A DNA stretch of 64,000 bases, from contig NZ_CP152050.1 in NCBI RefSeq assembly GCF_038632915.1, forward strand, positions 1,333,001 to 1,397,000, written 5' to 3'. Below are positions 45,656 to 53,946 of this stretch, in pieces. The notes under the pieces are model-generated. The model was not told the origin of the DNA. It saw only the letters and a list, made by a program, of their open reading frames with translations, and did not search any database. The stretch comes from Paenisporosarcina sp. FSL H8-0542 (lineage in GTDB: Bacteria; Bacillota; Bacilli; Bacillales_A; Planococcaceae). The position numbers and the translations under genes were made by a program. Numbering within the stretch: position 1 is the stretch's first letter; every line of letters begins with the position of its first letter.

Positions 45656-45964
45656 ATGTACGCAATTATCGAAACTGGTGGTAAGCAAATCAAAGTTGAA
45701 AAAGGTCAAGAAATCTACATCGAAAAATTAGGTGTTGATGCTGAAGACGTTTTCACATTTGACAAAGTATTATTCGTAGGTGGAGACAACGTGAAAGTTG
45801 GAGTTCCTTTCGTTGAAGGAGCAACAGTTAAAGCTACAGTCGTGAAAAACGGCCGCGGTAAAAAAATCACAGTTTTCAAATACAAAGCGAAAAAGAACTA
45901 CCGTAAAAAACAAGGTCATCGTCAACCTTACACAAAACTTGTGATTGATTCAATCAACCTATAA
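45656..45964 (+). CDS. rplU: 50S ribosomal protein L21
   Basis: A 102-aa protein, typical length: [18 protein letters not shown] at the start, [28 protein letters not shown] at the C-terminal rRNA-binding end. It leads rplU-prp-rpmA and is expected to repress its own leader. Confidence 0.98.
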   Translation: MYAIIETGGKQIKVEKGQEIYIEKLGVDAEDVFTFDKVLFVGGDNVKVGVPFVEGATVKATVVKNGRGKKITVFKYKAKKNYRKKQGHRQPYTKLVIDSINL

Positions 45965-45976
45965 GATGTGTGAACG

Positions 45977-46312
45977 ATGATAACTGTAACGATTGAAAAA
46001 GATCAATCCAATCACATTCATTCTTTTGAAATGAAAGGCCATGCAGAATTTGCCGAGCATGGAAAAGATTTAGTCTGTGCAGCTGCAACCGCTGTTTCTT
46101 TTGGGGCAGTCAATGCAATCGCTGAACTTACGAAAGTCCTTCCAGACGTGAAGCAAGGGCAAGACGGTGGGTTTCTCAAAGTCTCGTTTCCGCAAGATCT
46201 GGTTTCAACTGTGAATGATCAAGTGCAATTAATTGTACAAGCGATGATTGTTTCTTTACAAACGATTGAACAAGATTATGGACAATATATAAAAATAACC
46301 TTCAAAAAGTAG
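45977..46312 (+). CDS. prp: Ribosomal-processing cysteine protease Prp
   Basis: A 111-aa protease that trims the N-terminal extension of L27 before assembly. Catalytic pair His22 (MKGHAEFAEHG) and Cys34 (KDLVCAAATAVSFG) are present. It lies between rplU and rpmA, as in Firmicutes whose L27 has the extension; the L27 here has it. Confidence 0.96.
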   Translation: MITVTIEKDQSNHIHSFEMKGHAEFAEHGKDLVCAAATAVSFGAVNAIAELTKVLPDVKQGQDGGFLKVSFPQDLVSTVNDQVQLIVQAMIVSLQTIEQDYGQYIKITFKK

Positions 46313-46324
46313 GGGGTGAAACAA

Positions 46325-46618
46325 ATGATGTTAAGATTAGATCTTCAGTTTTTCGCATCGAAAAAAGGAGTAGGTTCGACTCGTAACGGACGTGACTCAC
46401 AATCAAAACGCCTTGGCGCTAAACGTGCTGATGGTCAAATGGTTTCAGGTGGTTCAATTTTATACCGTCAACGCGGTACTAAAATTTATCCAGGTGAAAA
46501 CGTAGGCCGTGGTGGAGATGACACACTTTTTGCGAAAGTTGACGGAGTTGTACGCTTTGAGCGTTATGGCCGCGACAAGAAAAAAGTTAGTGTATATCCT
46601 GTAGCTCAAGAAGCTTAA
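46325..46618 (+). CDS. rpmA: 50S ribosomal protein L27 with N-terminal extension
   Basis: About 97 aa: [19 protein letters not shown]. The LDLQFFA extension is the Prp cleavage site (cut after FFA), so the mature protein starts SKKGVG. The frame is open from GTG 46316, but GGGGGTG just before marks ATG 46325 or 46328 as the start. The operon ends with a terminator. Confidence 0.97.
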   Translation: MMLRLDLQFFASKKGVGSTRNGRDSQSKRLGAKRADGQMVSGGSILYRQRGTKIYPGENVGRGGDDTLFAKVDGVVRFERYGRDKKKVSVYPVAQEA

Positions 46619-46629
46619 TTCAAACAGCC

Positions 46630-46664
46630 AAAGGACTGCATAACTGCAGTCCTTTTTCTTTTTA
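46630..46664 (+). terminator. Terminator of the rplU-prp-rpmA operon
   Basis: AAAGGACTGCA (46630-46640) pairs perfectly with TGCAGTCCTTT (46645-46655), followed by TTCTTTTT. Confidence 0.9.
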
Positions 46665-46706
46665 TCAAAAAGTGTTTACATTTGCATAGAAAACTCTAGA
46701 TTAGAG

Positions 46707-46880
46707 GAACTCTATGTCTAGCTCCAAGCACATACCTGCACCTACGGGTCGGTCCCTCATGCGAAGGTAAGCGTTCGAATTGGTTACTCCTGCGGTTACT
46801 CGTCGCAGAGGAAACCTTGCTCCTGCGATTACTCGTCGCAAAGGAAACCTTCCTTTCAGCGTCGGCGTCAAGTTAGACTT
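46707..46880. repeat. Intergenic GC-richer repeat element with a 33-bp tandem duplication
   Basis: The spacer 46665-46969 (305 bases) holds no gene. It begins with CTATGTCTAGCTCCAAG, resembling a 'TCTAGCTCCAGCGC' intergenic repeat that I recall from many Bacillales genomes (from memory). Two 33-bp direct copies follow (46787-46819 and 46820-46852; 30 of 33 identical, starting CTCCTGCG and containing TTACTCGTCGCA). The base composition is clearly richer in GC than the neighbouring spacers. Confidence 0.65.
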
Positions 46881-46919
46881 GTGCTTTGCGCTTTTCTTTT
46901 TTGCAACAAAATCGCTTTA

Positions 46920-46933
46920 TTTCTTGGTATACT
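46920..46933 (+). promoter_or_regulatory. Candidate spo0B promoter (extended -10)
   Basis: TATACT (46928-46933) with TG at the extended position (TTGGTATACT). No good -35 at 16-18 bp. It lies 36 bases before the spo0B start. Confidence 0.4.
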
Positions 46934-46969
46934 TAGGAATTGAGACTAGCATAATGGAGAGTGTGATGT

Positions 46970-47500
46970 ATGACCGAAAAAACGTTTTCAATAAATGAGG
47001 CACTGCGATTTGCACGCCATGATTTTTTGAATCAGTTGCAACTAATCAAAATGAATATTGATCTTGCACGACTGGAAGACGCAAAGGCGGCAATAGATCA
47101 CTACTCAACAGAAGCTAAAGCGTTTTATGAACTTTCGAAAATGGATTTACCACGCACGACAGAGTGGCTTCAGACTGCCAATTGGCGTTTCCCTGGATTT
47201 CAAGTAAGCATTTCCAATAACATCGAATCAGATTGCAACCTATTGTTGGATGAGCAGGTCCAAGATGTACTTGAACAAACAACAAAACTGTTACACGAAC
47301 AATTAAATCCTTATACAGAACAACTATTGCACATTCATATAGTGTGTAACCCGACGACATTTAAACTGACGTTTGATGCGAACGGAGAATGGGAACCCAT
47401 TCAGCAAGAACTTTCAAAAGAATCACAAGTTTCACTGACCCATGAATGCAAAACGACCAAGAATTGGCGTTTTCATATAGAGGAAAGCAAGGAGGGATAG
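46970..47500 (+). CDS. spo0B: Sporulation phosphotransferase Spo0B
   Basis: Transfers phosphate from Spo0F~P to Spo0A in the sporulation phosphorelay. It is 176 aa. The four-helix-bundle start has the phospho-accepting His in RHDFLNQLQLIKMNIDL, followed by a degenerate ATPase-like domain. It directly precedes obgE (3-base gap), the conserved spo0B-obg pair of spore formers. The ATG follows ATGGAGAGTG. Confidence 0.93.
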   Translation: MTEKTFSINEALRFARHDFLNQLQLIKMNIDLARLEDAKAAIDHYSTEAKAFYELSKMDLPRTTEWLQTANWRFPGFQVSISNNIESDCNLLLDEQVQDVLEQTTKLLHEQLNPYTEQLLHIHIVCNPTTFKLTFDANGEWEPIQQELSKESQVSLTHECKTTKNWRFHIEESKEG

Positions 47501-47503
47501 TCA

Positions 47504-48793
47504 ATGTTTGTCGATCACGTAAAGATATTCATTAAAGGCGGAGATGGCGGAGATGGTATGGTCGCGTTTCGTCGTGAAAAGTATGTACCAAATGGTGGTC
47601 CTGCAGGTGGAGATGGTGGCCGCGGAGGGAACGTAATCTTTGAAGTTGAAGAAGGATTACGTACGTTAATGGATTTCCGTTATAAACGTCATTTCAAAGC
47701 AGACCGTGGCGATCACGGACAAAGTAAAGGAATGCACGGACGTGGAGCGGAAGATTTAATCGTTAAAGTTCCACCTGGTACAGTCGTAATGGCTGAAGAA
47801 GGCGGACCGGTACTGGCTGATTTAGTTGAGCATGGTCAAAGAGCGGTTATTGCAAAAGGTGGCCGTGGAGGGCGCGGGAACTGCCGTTTTGCAACACCTC
47901 AAAATCCAGCACCTGAGCTGTCTGAAAAAGGCGAACCAGGACAAGAAATTGAAGTGGTTTTAGAGCTTAAAGTATTGGCTGATGTAGGTTTAGTTGGATT
48001 CCCAAGCGTTGGGAAATCTACATTGCTGTCTGTCGTATCAGCAGCGAAACCAAAAATTGCAGCGTATCATTTTACAACAATCGTTCCTAACCTTGGAATG
48101 GTTGAAACAACTGATGGTCGTAGCTTTGCGATGGCCGATTTGCCAGGTCTTATCGAAGGCGCAAGCCAAGGTGTAGGTCTTGGACATCAATTTCTTCGTC
48201 ATATCGAACGTACACGCGTAATCGTTCACGTAATTGATATGTCTGGTATTGAAGGTCGCGATCCTTATGATGATTATGTGACGATTAATGAAGAACTTCG
48301 TCAATACAACTTGCGTTTGACGGAACGTCCTCAATTGATTGTAGCGAACAAAATGGACATGCCTGATGCAGAAGAAAATTTGGCTGAATTCCGTAAGAAA
48401 TTACCGGAAGATGTGAAAATTTTCCCGATTTCGGCACTTTCACGCAAAGGGTTGAATGAACTTTTATTCGCAGTTGCAGATTTACTTGAAGTAACTGAAG
48501 AATTCTTAATTCACGAAATGGCTGAAGAAGAATCAGATAAAACGGTTCTTTACAAACACCAATCTGAACGTGATGGCTTCGAAATTTCACGTGACGACGA
48601 TGGAGCTTATGTATTAAGTGGTTCATCAATCGAACGCTTATTCAAGATGACCGACTTCTCTCGCGAAGACGCGATTCGTCGTTTCGCACGTCAACTTCGT
48701 GGTATGGGTGTTGATGAAGCATTGCGTGAACGTGGAGCGGAAAATGGCGATACAGTAAGACTCCTTGAATTCGAATTTGAATTCATCGAATAG
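47504..48793 (+). CDS. obgE: GTPase Obg (ObgE/CgtA)
   Basis: An essential GTPase of 50S maturation and stress/sporulation signalling. It is 429 aa: glycine-rich Obg fold ([21 protein letters not shown]), G domain with [20 protein letters not shown] and NKMD, and a C-terminal OCT domain. It follows spo0B and is followed by pheB. Confidence 0.97.
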   Translation: MFVDHVKIFIKGGDGGDGMVAFRREKYVPNGGPAGGDGGRGGNVIFEVEEGLRTLMDFRYKRHFKADRGDHGQSKGMHGRGAEDLIVKVPPGTVVMAEEGGPVLADLVEHGQRAVIAKGGRGGRGNCRFATPQNPAPELSEKGEPGQEIEVVLELKVLADVGLVGFPSVGKSTLLSVVSAAKPKIAAYHFTTIVPNLGMVETTDGRSFAMADLPGLIEGASQGVGLGHQFLRHIERTRVIVHVIDMSGIEGRDPYDDYVTINEELRQYNLRLTERPQLIVANKMDMPDAEENLAEFRKKLPEDVKIFPISALSRKGLNELLFAVADLLEVTEEFLIHEMAEEESDKTVLYKHQSERDGFEISRDDDGAYVLSGSSIERLFKMTDFSREDAIRRFARQLRGMGVDEALRERGAENGDTVRLLEFEFEFIE

Positions 48794-48810
48794 AAAGTGA
48801 GGATGGACAT

Positions 48811-49266
48811 ATGAAAGACGTATCTGAACAACGGTTTTATTTAGTGCGTGAAGATGTGCTGACGGAAGCGATGCAAAAAACGCTTGATGCAAAGCAGTTA
48901 TTGCAAAGTGGAGAAGTCGCATCGATTTGGGACGCGGTGAAAAAAGTGGACCTGTCACGCAGCGCTTATTATAAATATCGGGATGCTGTCTTTCCGTTCC
49001 ATTCCATTGTTCGGGAACGTATTTTAACGGTGTTTTTACAACTGGAAGATCGCAAAGGAACGCTTGCGACATTATTAAATACAGTGGCTGATGCACTGTG
49101 TAACGTGTTAACAATCCATCAGACGATTCCCATTCAAGGTCGTGCCAATGTGACACTGTCACTTGATGTCACTGCCATGAATGTGCAATTGGATGATTTA
49201 ATTCAACAATTGAAACGGCTGGATTTTGTCGAGTCAGCGGAAGTCATTAGTTCCGGCGCATCTTAA
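48811..49266 (+). CDS. pheB: ACT-domain protein PheB (UPF0735)
   Basis: A 151-aa protein with a helical N-terminus (LTEAMQKTLDAKQLL, DAVKKVDLSRSAYYKYRD, an HTH-like segment) and a C-terminal ACT domain (LQLEDRKGTLATLLNTVAD). The ACT domain suggests amino-acid binding. It is adjacent to pheA in Bacillales and named for that, but its molecular role is not established. Confidence 0.92.
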   Translation: MKDVSEQRFYLVREDVLTEAMQKTLDAKQLLQSGEVASIWDAVKKVDLSRSAYYKYRDAVFPFHSIVRERILTVFLQLEDRKGTLATLLNTVADALCNVLTIHQTIPIQGRANVTLSLDVTAMNVQLDDLIQQLKRLDFVESAEVISSGAS

Positions 49267-49278
49267 GGAGTGTCTTAC

Positions 49279-50151
49279 ATGTTAACTAAAGATTGGGAAT
49301 CACGTGTTGCTTATTTAGGACCGGAAGCATCTTTTACACATTTAGCAGCAGGAACGGTCTTTGCCGGGGAATGGTTGATGCCGTATGCAACAATTCCAGA
49401 ATGTATTGAAGCGGTGGCGAACGGGGAAGTTGAATTTGCCGTGGTACCACTGGAAAATGCACTGGAAGGTTCTGTGCCGTTAACAATTGATTATTTGTTT
49501 CACGATGTGGAACTGCATGTTTCGGCAGAAATTTTATCACCGATTGAGCAACATTTTATGGTACATCCAGAGCAATTGGAGAATTGGCAAGATATCAAAA
49601 TGGTCTATTCACATCCACATGCACTGGCCCAGTGTCATAAATATTTGTATTATCGATTTCGCGGAGTACCTCTGGAACAGACTACATCAACTGCAGCCGC
49701 AGCGAAATATGTAGCAGAGAATCCAGAACGGACGATTGCAGCAATCGGCAATGATTTTGCCGCAAAGAAATATGGACTGACCATTGTGGAAGCAAATATC
49801 CATGATTTTCATTTCAATCATACACGGTTTTTTGTTCTTCAGAAGAAGAACATCCGTCTTGATAAAACGGGCCATGACAACTCACCCAAAACGACCCTTA
49901 TGATTAAGTTACCTGTAGATGACCGATCGGGTGCTTTGCATCAAGTATTGTCGGTATTCGCATGGCGCCAGCTGAATTTAAGCAAAATTGAGTCGCGTCC
50001 ATTAAAAACAGGGCTCGGTCATTATTTCTTTATCATGGATGTACTAGAAGATGAACAAGCTGTAATGATGCAAGGAGCGAAAGAAGAACTACGCGCTTTA
50101 GGGTGCGAAGTGAAATCTCTCGGTACATATTTTACATATAAAAAGGAATGA
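49279..50151 (+). CDS. pheA: Prephenate dehydratase
   Basis: Converts prephenate to phenylpyruvate in phenylalanine synthesis. It is 290 aa, monofunctional. Catalytic domain AYLGPEASFTHLAA, then STAAAAKYVAE. The C-terminal ACT regulatory domain has GALHQVLSVFAW and the ESRP motif (IESRPLKTGLGHYFF) for Phe inhibition. ATG 49279 follows TAAGGAGTG; the upstream GTG 49270 lies within the ribosome site. Confidence 0.96.
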   Translation: MLTKDWESRVAYLGPEASFTHLAAGTVFAGEWLMPYATIPECIEAVANGEVEFAVVPLENALEGSVPLTIDYLFHDVELHVSAEILSPIEQHFMVHPEQLENWQDIKMVYSHPHALAQCHKYLYYRFRGVPLEQTTSTAAAAKYVAENPERTIAAIGNDFAAKKYGLTIVEANIHDFHFNHTRFFVLQKKNIRLDKTGHDNSPKTTLMIKLPVDDRSGALHQVLSVFAWRQLNLSKIESRPLKTGLGHYFFIMDVLEDEQAVMMQGAKEELRALGCEVKSLGTYFTYKKE

Positions 50152-50180
50152 CCGCGGATTGCGCAGTCATTCCTTTTTTG
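50141..50180 (+). terminator. Terminator of the spo0B-obg-pheBA unit
   Basis: AAAAGGAATGAC (50141-50152) pairs with GTCATTCCTTTT (50166-50177), followed by TTG. It begins inside the last pheA codons. Confidence 0.88.
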
Positions 50181-50230
50181 TTTTTGAGAACCATTGACCG
50201 AAAATGTACTCACTTTGGAGCAACTTTTCG

Positions 50231-50257
50231 AAAATGGGAGCAGCATTCCCCATTTTT
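50231..50257. terminator. Second hairpin between pheA and niaR
   Basis: AAAATGGG (50231-50238) pairs with CCCATTTT (50249-50256); A-tract and T-tract on either side make it usable on both strands. Confidence 0.6.
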
Positions 50258-50260
50258 ATA

Positions 50261-50300
50261 AAAAGGACGTCATTGCATATAGCGCAATGTCGTCCTTTTC
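50261..50300. terminator. Terminator of niaR (bidirectional)
   Basis: AAAAGGACG-TCATTGC (50261-50276) pairs with GCAATGT-CGTCCTTTT (50284-50299), one mismatch. It ends at the niaR stop, so it serves the minus strand and can back up the pheA terminator. Confidence 0.8.
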
Positions 50301-50834
50301 TTATTCCTCATCCGCCAAATATCCTTTTTTACGCATACCCTCAACTGCTGCTTCCAGGAAGTCGCCTGAAGAGGCGGCAATCAAATGCAAATGAATGCCA
50401 TCCGTCAGTTCGGATAAGTAACTGGCACCCGTTTCTTCCACGCGTGTCAAAAACAAATCGACTTCATGGCGGTTCGCCACCATGATGGATGCGGTCAGTT
50501 CACCATAAACAGGATGTTCGACCGTTACATTTTTTACTGTGACCCCTGCATCTACCATGGTGTACAATTCGTCCCGCGCATCAGCAGGTGTATGCACACA
50601 TGCGATTTGGCGTTCGAACGCATGGCTTACACTTAATTGCTTCATATATACATAACCTTGGCTCGTGGCCAAAATCGGTTCGTTGCGAGCTTTTAATAAA
50701 GTCATGTCCCCAACGATTACTTGGCGGCTAACGCCAGCTTGTTTAGCCAATTCCGTGCCTTTAATTGGCTCGGAAGCTTCTTTTAGCAAGTTGAGTAATT
50801 GATGACGTCTTTCTTCTCCTAATAATTTCTTCAA
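50301..50834 (-). CDS. niaR: Transcriptional repressor of NAD synthesis genes NiaR
   Basis: A nicotinate-responsive repressor. The N-terminal winged helix (LLNLLKEASEPIKGTELAKQ, VSRQVIVGDMTLLKARN) is followed by the 3H ligand domain with its His residues (VEHPVYGELTA, DGIHLHL). From TTG 50834 the protein is 177 aa and starts MKKLLGEERRHQLL, like B. subtilis NiaR. ATG 50879 and 50858 are in frame, but a -10-like TATAGAT overlaps them and they lack ribosome sites. No nad or nia gene lies in the window, so it acts on distant targets. Confidence 0.9.
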   Translation of the reverse strand: MKKLLGEERRHQLLNLLKEASEPIKGTELAKQAGVSRQVIVGDMTLLKARNEPILATSQGYVYMKQLSVSHAFERQIACVHTPADARDELYTMVDAGVTVKNVTVEHPVYGELTASIMVANRHEVDLFLTRVEETGASYLSELTDGIHLHLIAASSGDFLEAAVEGMRKKGYLADEE

Positions 50835-50870
50835 GATGATCCCGTCCTTTTCATGCATATCTATAGCACG

Positions 50871-50894
50871 TGTACTCATAGTTTATCATGTACA
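50871..50894. promoter_or_regulatory. Inverted repeat in the niaR-safA divergent region
   Basis: TGTAC (50871-50875) and GTACA (50890-50894), 14 bp apart, just upstream of niaR. It could be an operator, for example for NiaR autoregulation; I do not recall the NiaR motif with certainty. Confidence 0.3.
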
Positions 50895-50956
50895 GCAATT
50901 ATGTGACCAAATCAAAATGCGATTCATAGGATACATAGATGAAAGGGGGAATTATT

Positions 50957-52012
50957 TTGCACGTACATGTTGTGCAAAAAGGAGACACACTGTGGAAAAT
51001 TGCTAAGCAATATGGTGTTTCTTTTGATGAAGTGAAACGTTTGAATGCCCATTTGGCAAATCCCGATTATATCGTCCCTGGCATGAAGATCTTCGTGCCG
51101 CAAAAGACGGCAAAAACGCAAGGAATGGCTGAACACCCGTTCACTAACGAAAGACCAGTGAAAAAAATGAAGGAGGAATACACAATGGAGCCAGCTCCCA
51201 AGCCGATTCCTCAACCTGCACCGCCAATCCATAAACCGACGATGAAACCGATGCCTCAACCGATGCCACAACCGATGCCACAACCAATGCCACAACCAAT
51301 GCCAAAACCGATGCCACAACTAATGCCGCAGCCAATGCCACAACCGATGCCACAGCCAATGCCACAACCAATTAATCAAAACATAGCAATGACACAAATG
51401 ATGCCTCAATATATGGGCATTCCTTATGGATGGATTCCAGTCCCTGACATGGACGTACATTTGCAAGTAAATTTACCACAGCATGCAGCTCCTGCACCTG
51501 CACCTGCACCAAAACCGATGCCGATGCCTGCACCAAAACCGATGCCAATGCCTGCAGCAAAACCGGTACAGAAAGCTCCGCCTAAGTCGTCACAAGGATG
51601 GCAATTACTTGATTCCAGTTCACTTGAAATGGAATCATCACTGCAAATGCCGACATTGCCACCTCAGTACCATCCTCAGCCGCCTTGTGGTTGTGGGGCA
51701 CCGCCACCACCGCCATGCGGATGTGGAGCACCGAAACCTTGTGGTTGTGGAAGACAGCATTACGGACAACAACCGGGATATGGGCAAAATCCATACCCAA
51801 CTCCATATCCAACTCAAACCATGGGTGAAGAAATGGAAAGCAATTATATGATGCCACAACAAATGATGCCTCAATATATGATGCCACAACAAATGATGCC
51901 TAACCAAATGATGCCTCAGCATATGTCTCCATTCATGGCATGCATGCCTTGTCATATGTGGCCCGCTCCACAAGGGCATAGGGGTTATCCGAATCCCGCT
52001 CACTACTATTAA
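50957..52012 (+). CDS. safA: Spore coat morphogenetic protein SafA (LysM, MPQP repeats)
   Basis: Inner-coat assembly protein that binds the cortex. The N-terminal LysM domain starts MHVHVVQKGDTLWKIAKQYG. A linker follows, then a low-complexity part: about fifteen MPQP/MPKP tetrapeptides (near residues 98-140), a PAPKPM stretch, and Cys-rich PCGCGAP repeats. A Met/Gln tail (MMPQQMMPQYMMPQ) ends the protein. It is 351 aa. TTG 50957 gives the SafA-like start after AAAGGGGG; the frame from ATG 50939 contains that site. Cysteines could crosslink the coat. A CotS-like gene follows. Confidence 0.88.
   Translation: MHVHVVQKGDTLWKIAKQYGVSFDEVKRLNAHLANPDYIVPGMKIFVPQKTAKTQGMAEHPFTNERPVKKMKEEYTMEPAPKPIPQPAPPIHKPTMKPMPQPMPQPMPQPMPQPMPKPMPQLMPQPMPQPMPQPMPQPINQNIAMTQMMPQYMGIPYGWIPVPDMDVHLQVNLPQHAAPAPAPAPKPMPMPAPKPMPMPAAKPVQKAPPKSSQGWQLLDSSSLEMESSLQMPTLPPQYHPQPPCGCGAPPPPPCGCGAPKPCGCGRQHYGQQPGYGQNPYPTPYPTQTMGEEMESNYMMPQQMMPQYMMPQQMMPNQMMPQHMSPFMACMPCHMWPAPQGHRGYPNPAHYY
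51238..51372 (+). repeat. 12-bp minisatellite inside safA
   Basis: About eleven in-frame near-copies of a 12-base unit (CCAATGCCACAA/CCGATGCCACAA) encode MPQP or MPKP. The period is a multiple of three, so copy-number changes keep the frame. Confidence 0.85.
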
Positions 52013-52015
52013 AAA

Positions 52016-52864
52016 GTGGAACGAGGGCATTACGTTCAATTAAAGCCAAATGTGTGGAAATGGCAAATTGGACCCCATGCGTATTCATTAAAAAAATATG
52101 AATATGAATCAGATGCAAATAAGATTCGTTATATACATGAACAATTAACTAAAGCGGGTGCGGACTTCATGGTTCCAATTGAGCCATATCCAGATGCATT
52201 CGTCATCCAGCAACCGTGGATTGAAAGTGGACGGAAAGTTCAGTTCAATCAATTAGAAGATCGGAAAAAATCGCTTGAAGTGCTCCATAAACTGCACGCA
52301 ACGCGAAAGCAGGTTGAGTGGCAGAAGTCGGGTCTCTTTCATGAGATTGATTTGAATCGGAAATGGGCCCATCGTTTGGAAAAATGGCAACAAGTGGAGC
52401 CCTTTCTTATTCAAAAACTCGGTTCTTCCAAAACCCAGAGAATTACGAAACTCGCCAACGATTCTTTAGCACAGCTCAAGCCGATCAAACGTGATAACGT
52501 AACTCTACTGCACGGAGATGTCGTTCATCATAATTTTGTGCGTGATAATAAGAACCGTATGTATATCATTGACTTTGACCTGGCCTGCATAGGACCTGCA
52601 GAGGTGGAACTTATTTTATGGGCTCACCGTGTCCTGCCGCATTTTGATTATGATTTACATGCACTTATAGAAGAACATCCATCTCTCATCAATGTAGATT
52701 GGAACTATTTATTATTTCCAAATGAATTGATGCGTGAGTGGTTGTATGCGACTACTTTGTCAGATCAACAATTGTTGGGATTTTTACCAAAGCTAAAGAA
52801 ATTCACCAACCATGCGTTAAAAAGAATGCCGCAGCTATGGGAAGACTGTAGCCGCTTGACGTAA
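52016..52864 (+). CDS. CotS/YsxE-like spore protein, kinase-fold (APH family)
   Basis: A 282-aa aminoglycoside-phosphotransferase-fold protein: LLHGDVVHHNFV (HGDxxxxN catalytic loop) and IIDFDLACIGP (metal-binding DFD). The glycine-rich loop is poorly defined. CotS, YsxE and related proteins of this fold are spore-coat or outer spore proteins without proven kinase activity. In B. subtilis ysxE lies next to spoVID; here the like gene follows safA by 3 bases with a weak ribosome site, so it is probably coupled. A perfect terminator follows. Confidence 0.82.
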   Translation: MERGHYVQLKPNVWKWQIGPHAYSLKKYEYESDANKIRYIHEQLTKAGADFMVPIEPYPDAFVIQQPWIESGRKVQFNQLEDRKKSLEVLHKLHATRKQVEWQKSGLFHEIDLNRKWAHRLEKWQQVEPFLIQKLGSSKTQRITKLANDSLAQLKPIKRDNVTLLHGDVVHHNFVRDNKNRMYIIDFDLACIGPAEVELILWAHRVLPHFDYDLHALIEEHPSLINVDWNYLLFPNELMREWLYATTLSDQQLLGFLPKLKKFTNHALKRMPQLWEDCSRLT

Positions 52865-52883
52865 GACAACTGCAAAAACAGAA

Positions 52884-52921
52884 CAACACCCGTGATGACT
52901 GGCATCACGGGTGTTGTTTGT
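52884..52921. terminator. Strong terminator between the kinase-fold gene and the minus-strand small gene
   Basis: CAACACCCGTGATG (52884-52897) pairs with CATCACGGGTGTTG (52903-52916), 5-base loop, then TTTG. The perfect 14-bp stem and convergent genes suggest two-way use. Confidence 0.85.
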
Positions 52922-52930
52922 TAATGACAA

Positions 52931-53104
52931 TTATTCTATTTCATTTTGTTGTTGTGCTTCTTCTACTTTTTTATTTTCTTCATGATTGCTGTGCTCCTGT
53001 TTATATTGCAATGTTTTGCGGTTCAGTTCATTCACTTCACCTTGTTCGTTTTGATGGTTTTGTTGATTATTCTGATGCGTAAAGGTATTATTATTTTTCC
53101 CCAT
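52931..53104 (-). CDS. Small Asn/Gln/Glu-rich protein, possibly spore-associated
   Basis: A 57-aa hydrophilic protein starting MGKNNNTFTHQNNQQ, with no hydrophobic segment. ATG 53104 has TTGGAGGCG at 7-base spacing; the longer frame to 53158 includes this site. Composition and size recall gamma-type small acid-soluble spore proteins, but the EFASET cleavage motif is not present, so I do not assign it. It lies next to safA and the CotS-like gene. Confidence 0.65.
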   Translation of the reverse strand: MGKNNNTFTHQNNQQNHQNEQGEVNELNRKTLQYKQEHSNHEENKKVEEAQQQNEIE

Positions 53105-53251
53105 AAGTAACGCCTCCAAGTTTAGTATTTTAAGATATTGAACATCTTTTCCCAACAATGTTCTGATTGAAACATTTTCCGTCGTAGATTAATTGCAACT
53201 TGCTTGAATACATGTTGTTCGAATCGGCGTTTATTCCTCGGTTTCTTCCTG

Positions 53252-53277
53252 CGAACATCCGTTTTATATGCTATAAT
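53252..53277 (+). promoter_or_regulatory. ruvA promoter with probable LexA (SOS) box
   Basis: CGAACATCCGTTTT (53252-53265) matches the Bacillus LexA box CGAACN4GTTCG in 12 of 14 positions. It lies directly before an extended -10 (TGCTATAAT, TATAAT 53272-53277). ruvAB is an SOS operon in B. subtilis. Confidence 0.7.
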
Positions 53278-53307
53278 CAGTACGTTGAATGTGAGGAGAG
53301 ACTTTAA

Positions 53308-53928
53308 ATGTACGATTACATAAAAGGCTTGGTTACACGTATTACACCGGAATATATGACACTCGAACAGCAATCAATAGGTTGGCAGATTTACACGCCA
53401 AATCCTTACGCATTCCGAGTATCATCAGAACCCCAACAAATTTTCACCCACTTGCATGTCCGTGAAGATGCACAATTGCTTTTTGGCTTTGTATCGCTTG
53501 ATCAACGCGAGTTGTTCCGCAAGCTGATTCAAGTATCAGGCATCGGTCCAAAAGGGGCCTTGGCTATTTTGGCTAGTGGACAACCCTCTCAGGTTGTGCA
53601 AGCGATTGAACGTGAAGATGAGTCATTTTTAGTGAAATTCCCAGGTGTCGGCAAAAAAACGGCACGTCAAATGATTCTTGATTTAAAAGGAAAGCTTGGC
53701 GATTTATCAATCGACTTCGAAATGCCAAGCGGGGAAGATGAACTTCAATTATTCCCGGAAACGTCAGGCAAACACGAAATAGAAGAAGCATTCTTAGCCC
53801 TTGCGGCACTTGGTTACTCAGAACGTGAATTAACAAAAGTGCGTCCACAATTAGAGGCATTGCCCGAAGTACTTGATACGGAAGGCTATATGAAAAAAGC
53901 ATTACAGTTGTTGTTGAAACTCAGCTAA
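53308..53928 (+). CDS. ruvA: Holliday junction helicase subunit RuvA
   Basis: A 206-aa tetrameric junction-binding protein: N-terminal OB fold (MYDYIKGLVTRITPEYM), double helix-hairpin-helix (VSGIGPKGALAIL and FPGVGKKTARQMILDLKG) and a C-terminal domain III that contacts RuvB. The operon with ruvB (18 bases apart) is preceded by an SOS-type promoter. Confidence 0.97.
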   Translation: MYDYIKGLVTRITPEYMTLEQQSIGWQIYTPNPYAFRVSSEPQQIFTHLHVREDAQLLFGFVSLDQRELFRKLIQVSGIGPKGALAILASGQPSQVVQAIEREDESFLVKFPGVGKKTARQMILDLKGKLGDLSIDFEMPSGEDELQLFPETSGKHEIEEAFLALAALGYSERELTKVRPQLEALPEVLDTEGYMKKALQLLLKLS

Positions 53929-53946
53929 TGAAAGGAGGTCAACGTC

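Noticed and set aside
46780-46998. 72-codon ORF across the 33-bp duplication
   Set aside because: Repetitive translation, no ribosome site, and it overlaps the start of spo0B in another frame.
50194-50485. Two short plus-strand ORFs (66 and 93 codons)
   Set aside because: They cover terminator hairpins and the antisense of niaR, with no ribosome sites.
51144-52039. Minus-strand ORFs opposite safA (Val/Ala- and His/Trp-rich)
   Set aside because: They are shadows of the low-complexity MPQP and Cys repeats of safA.
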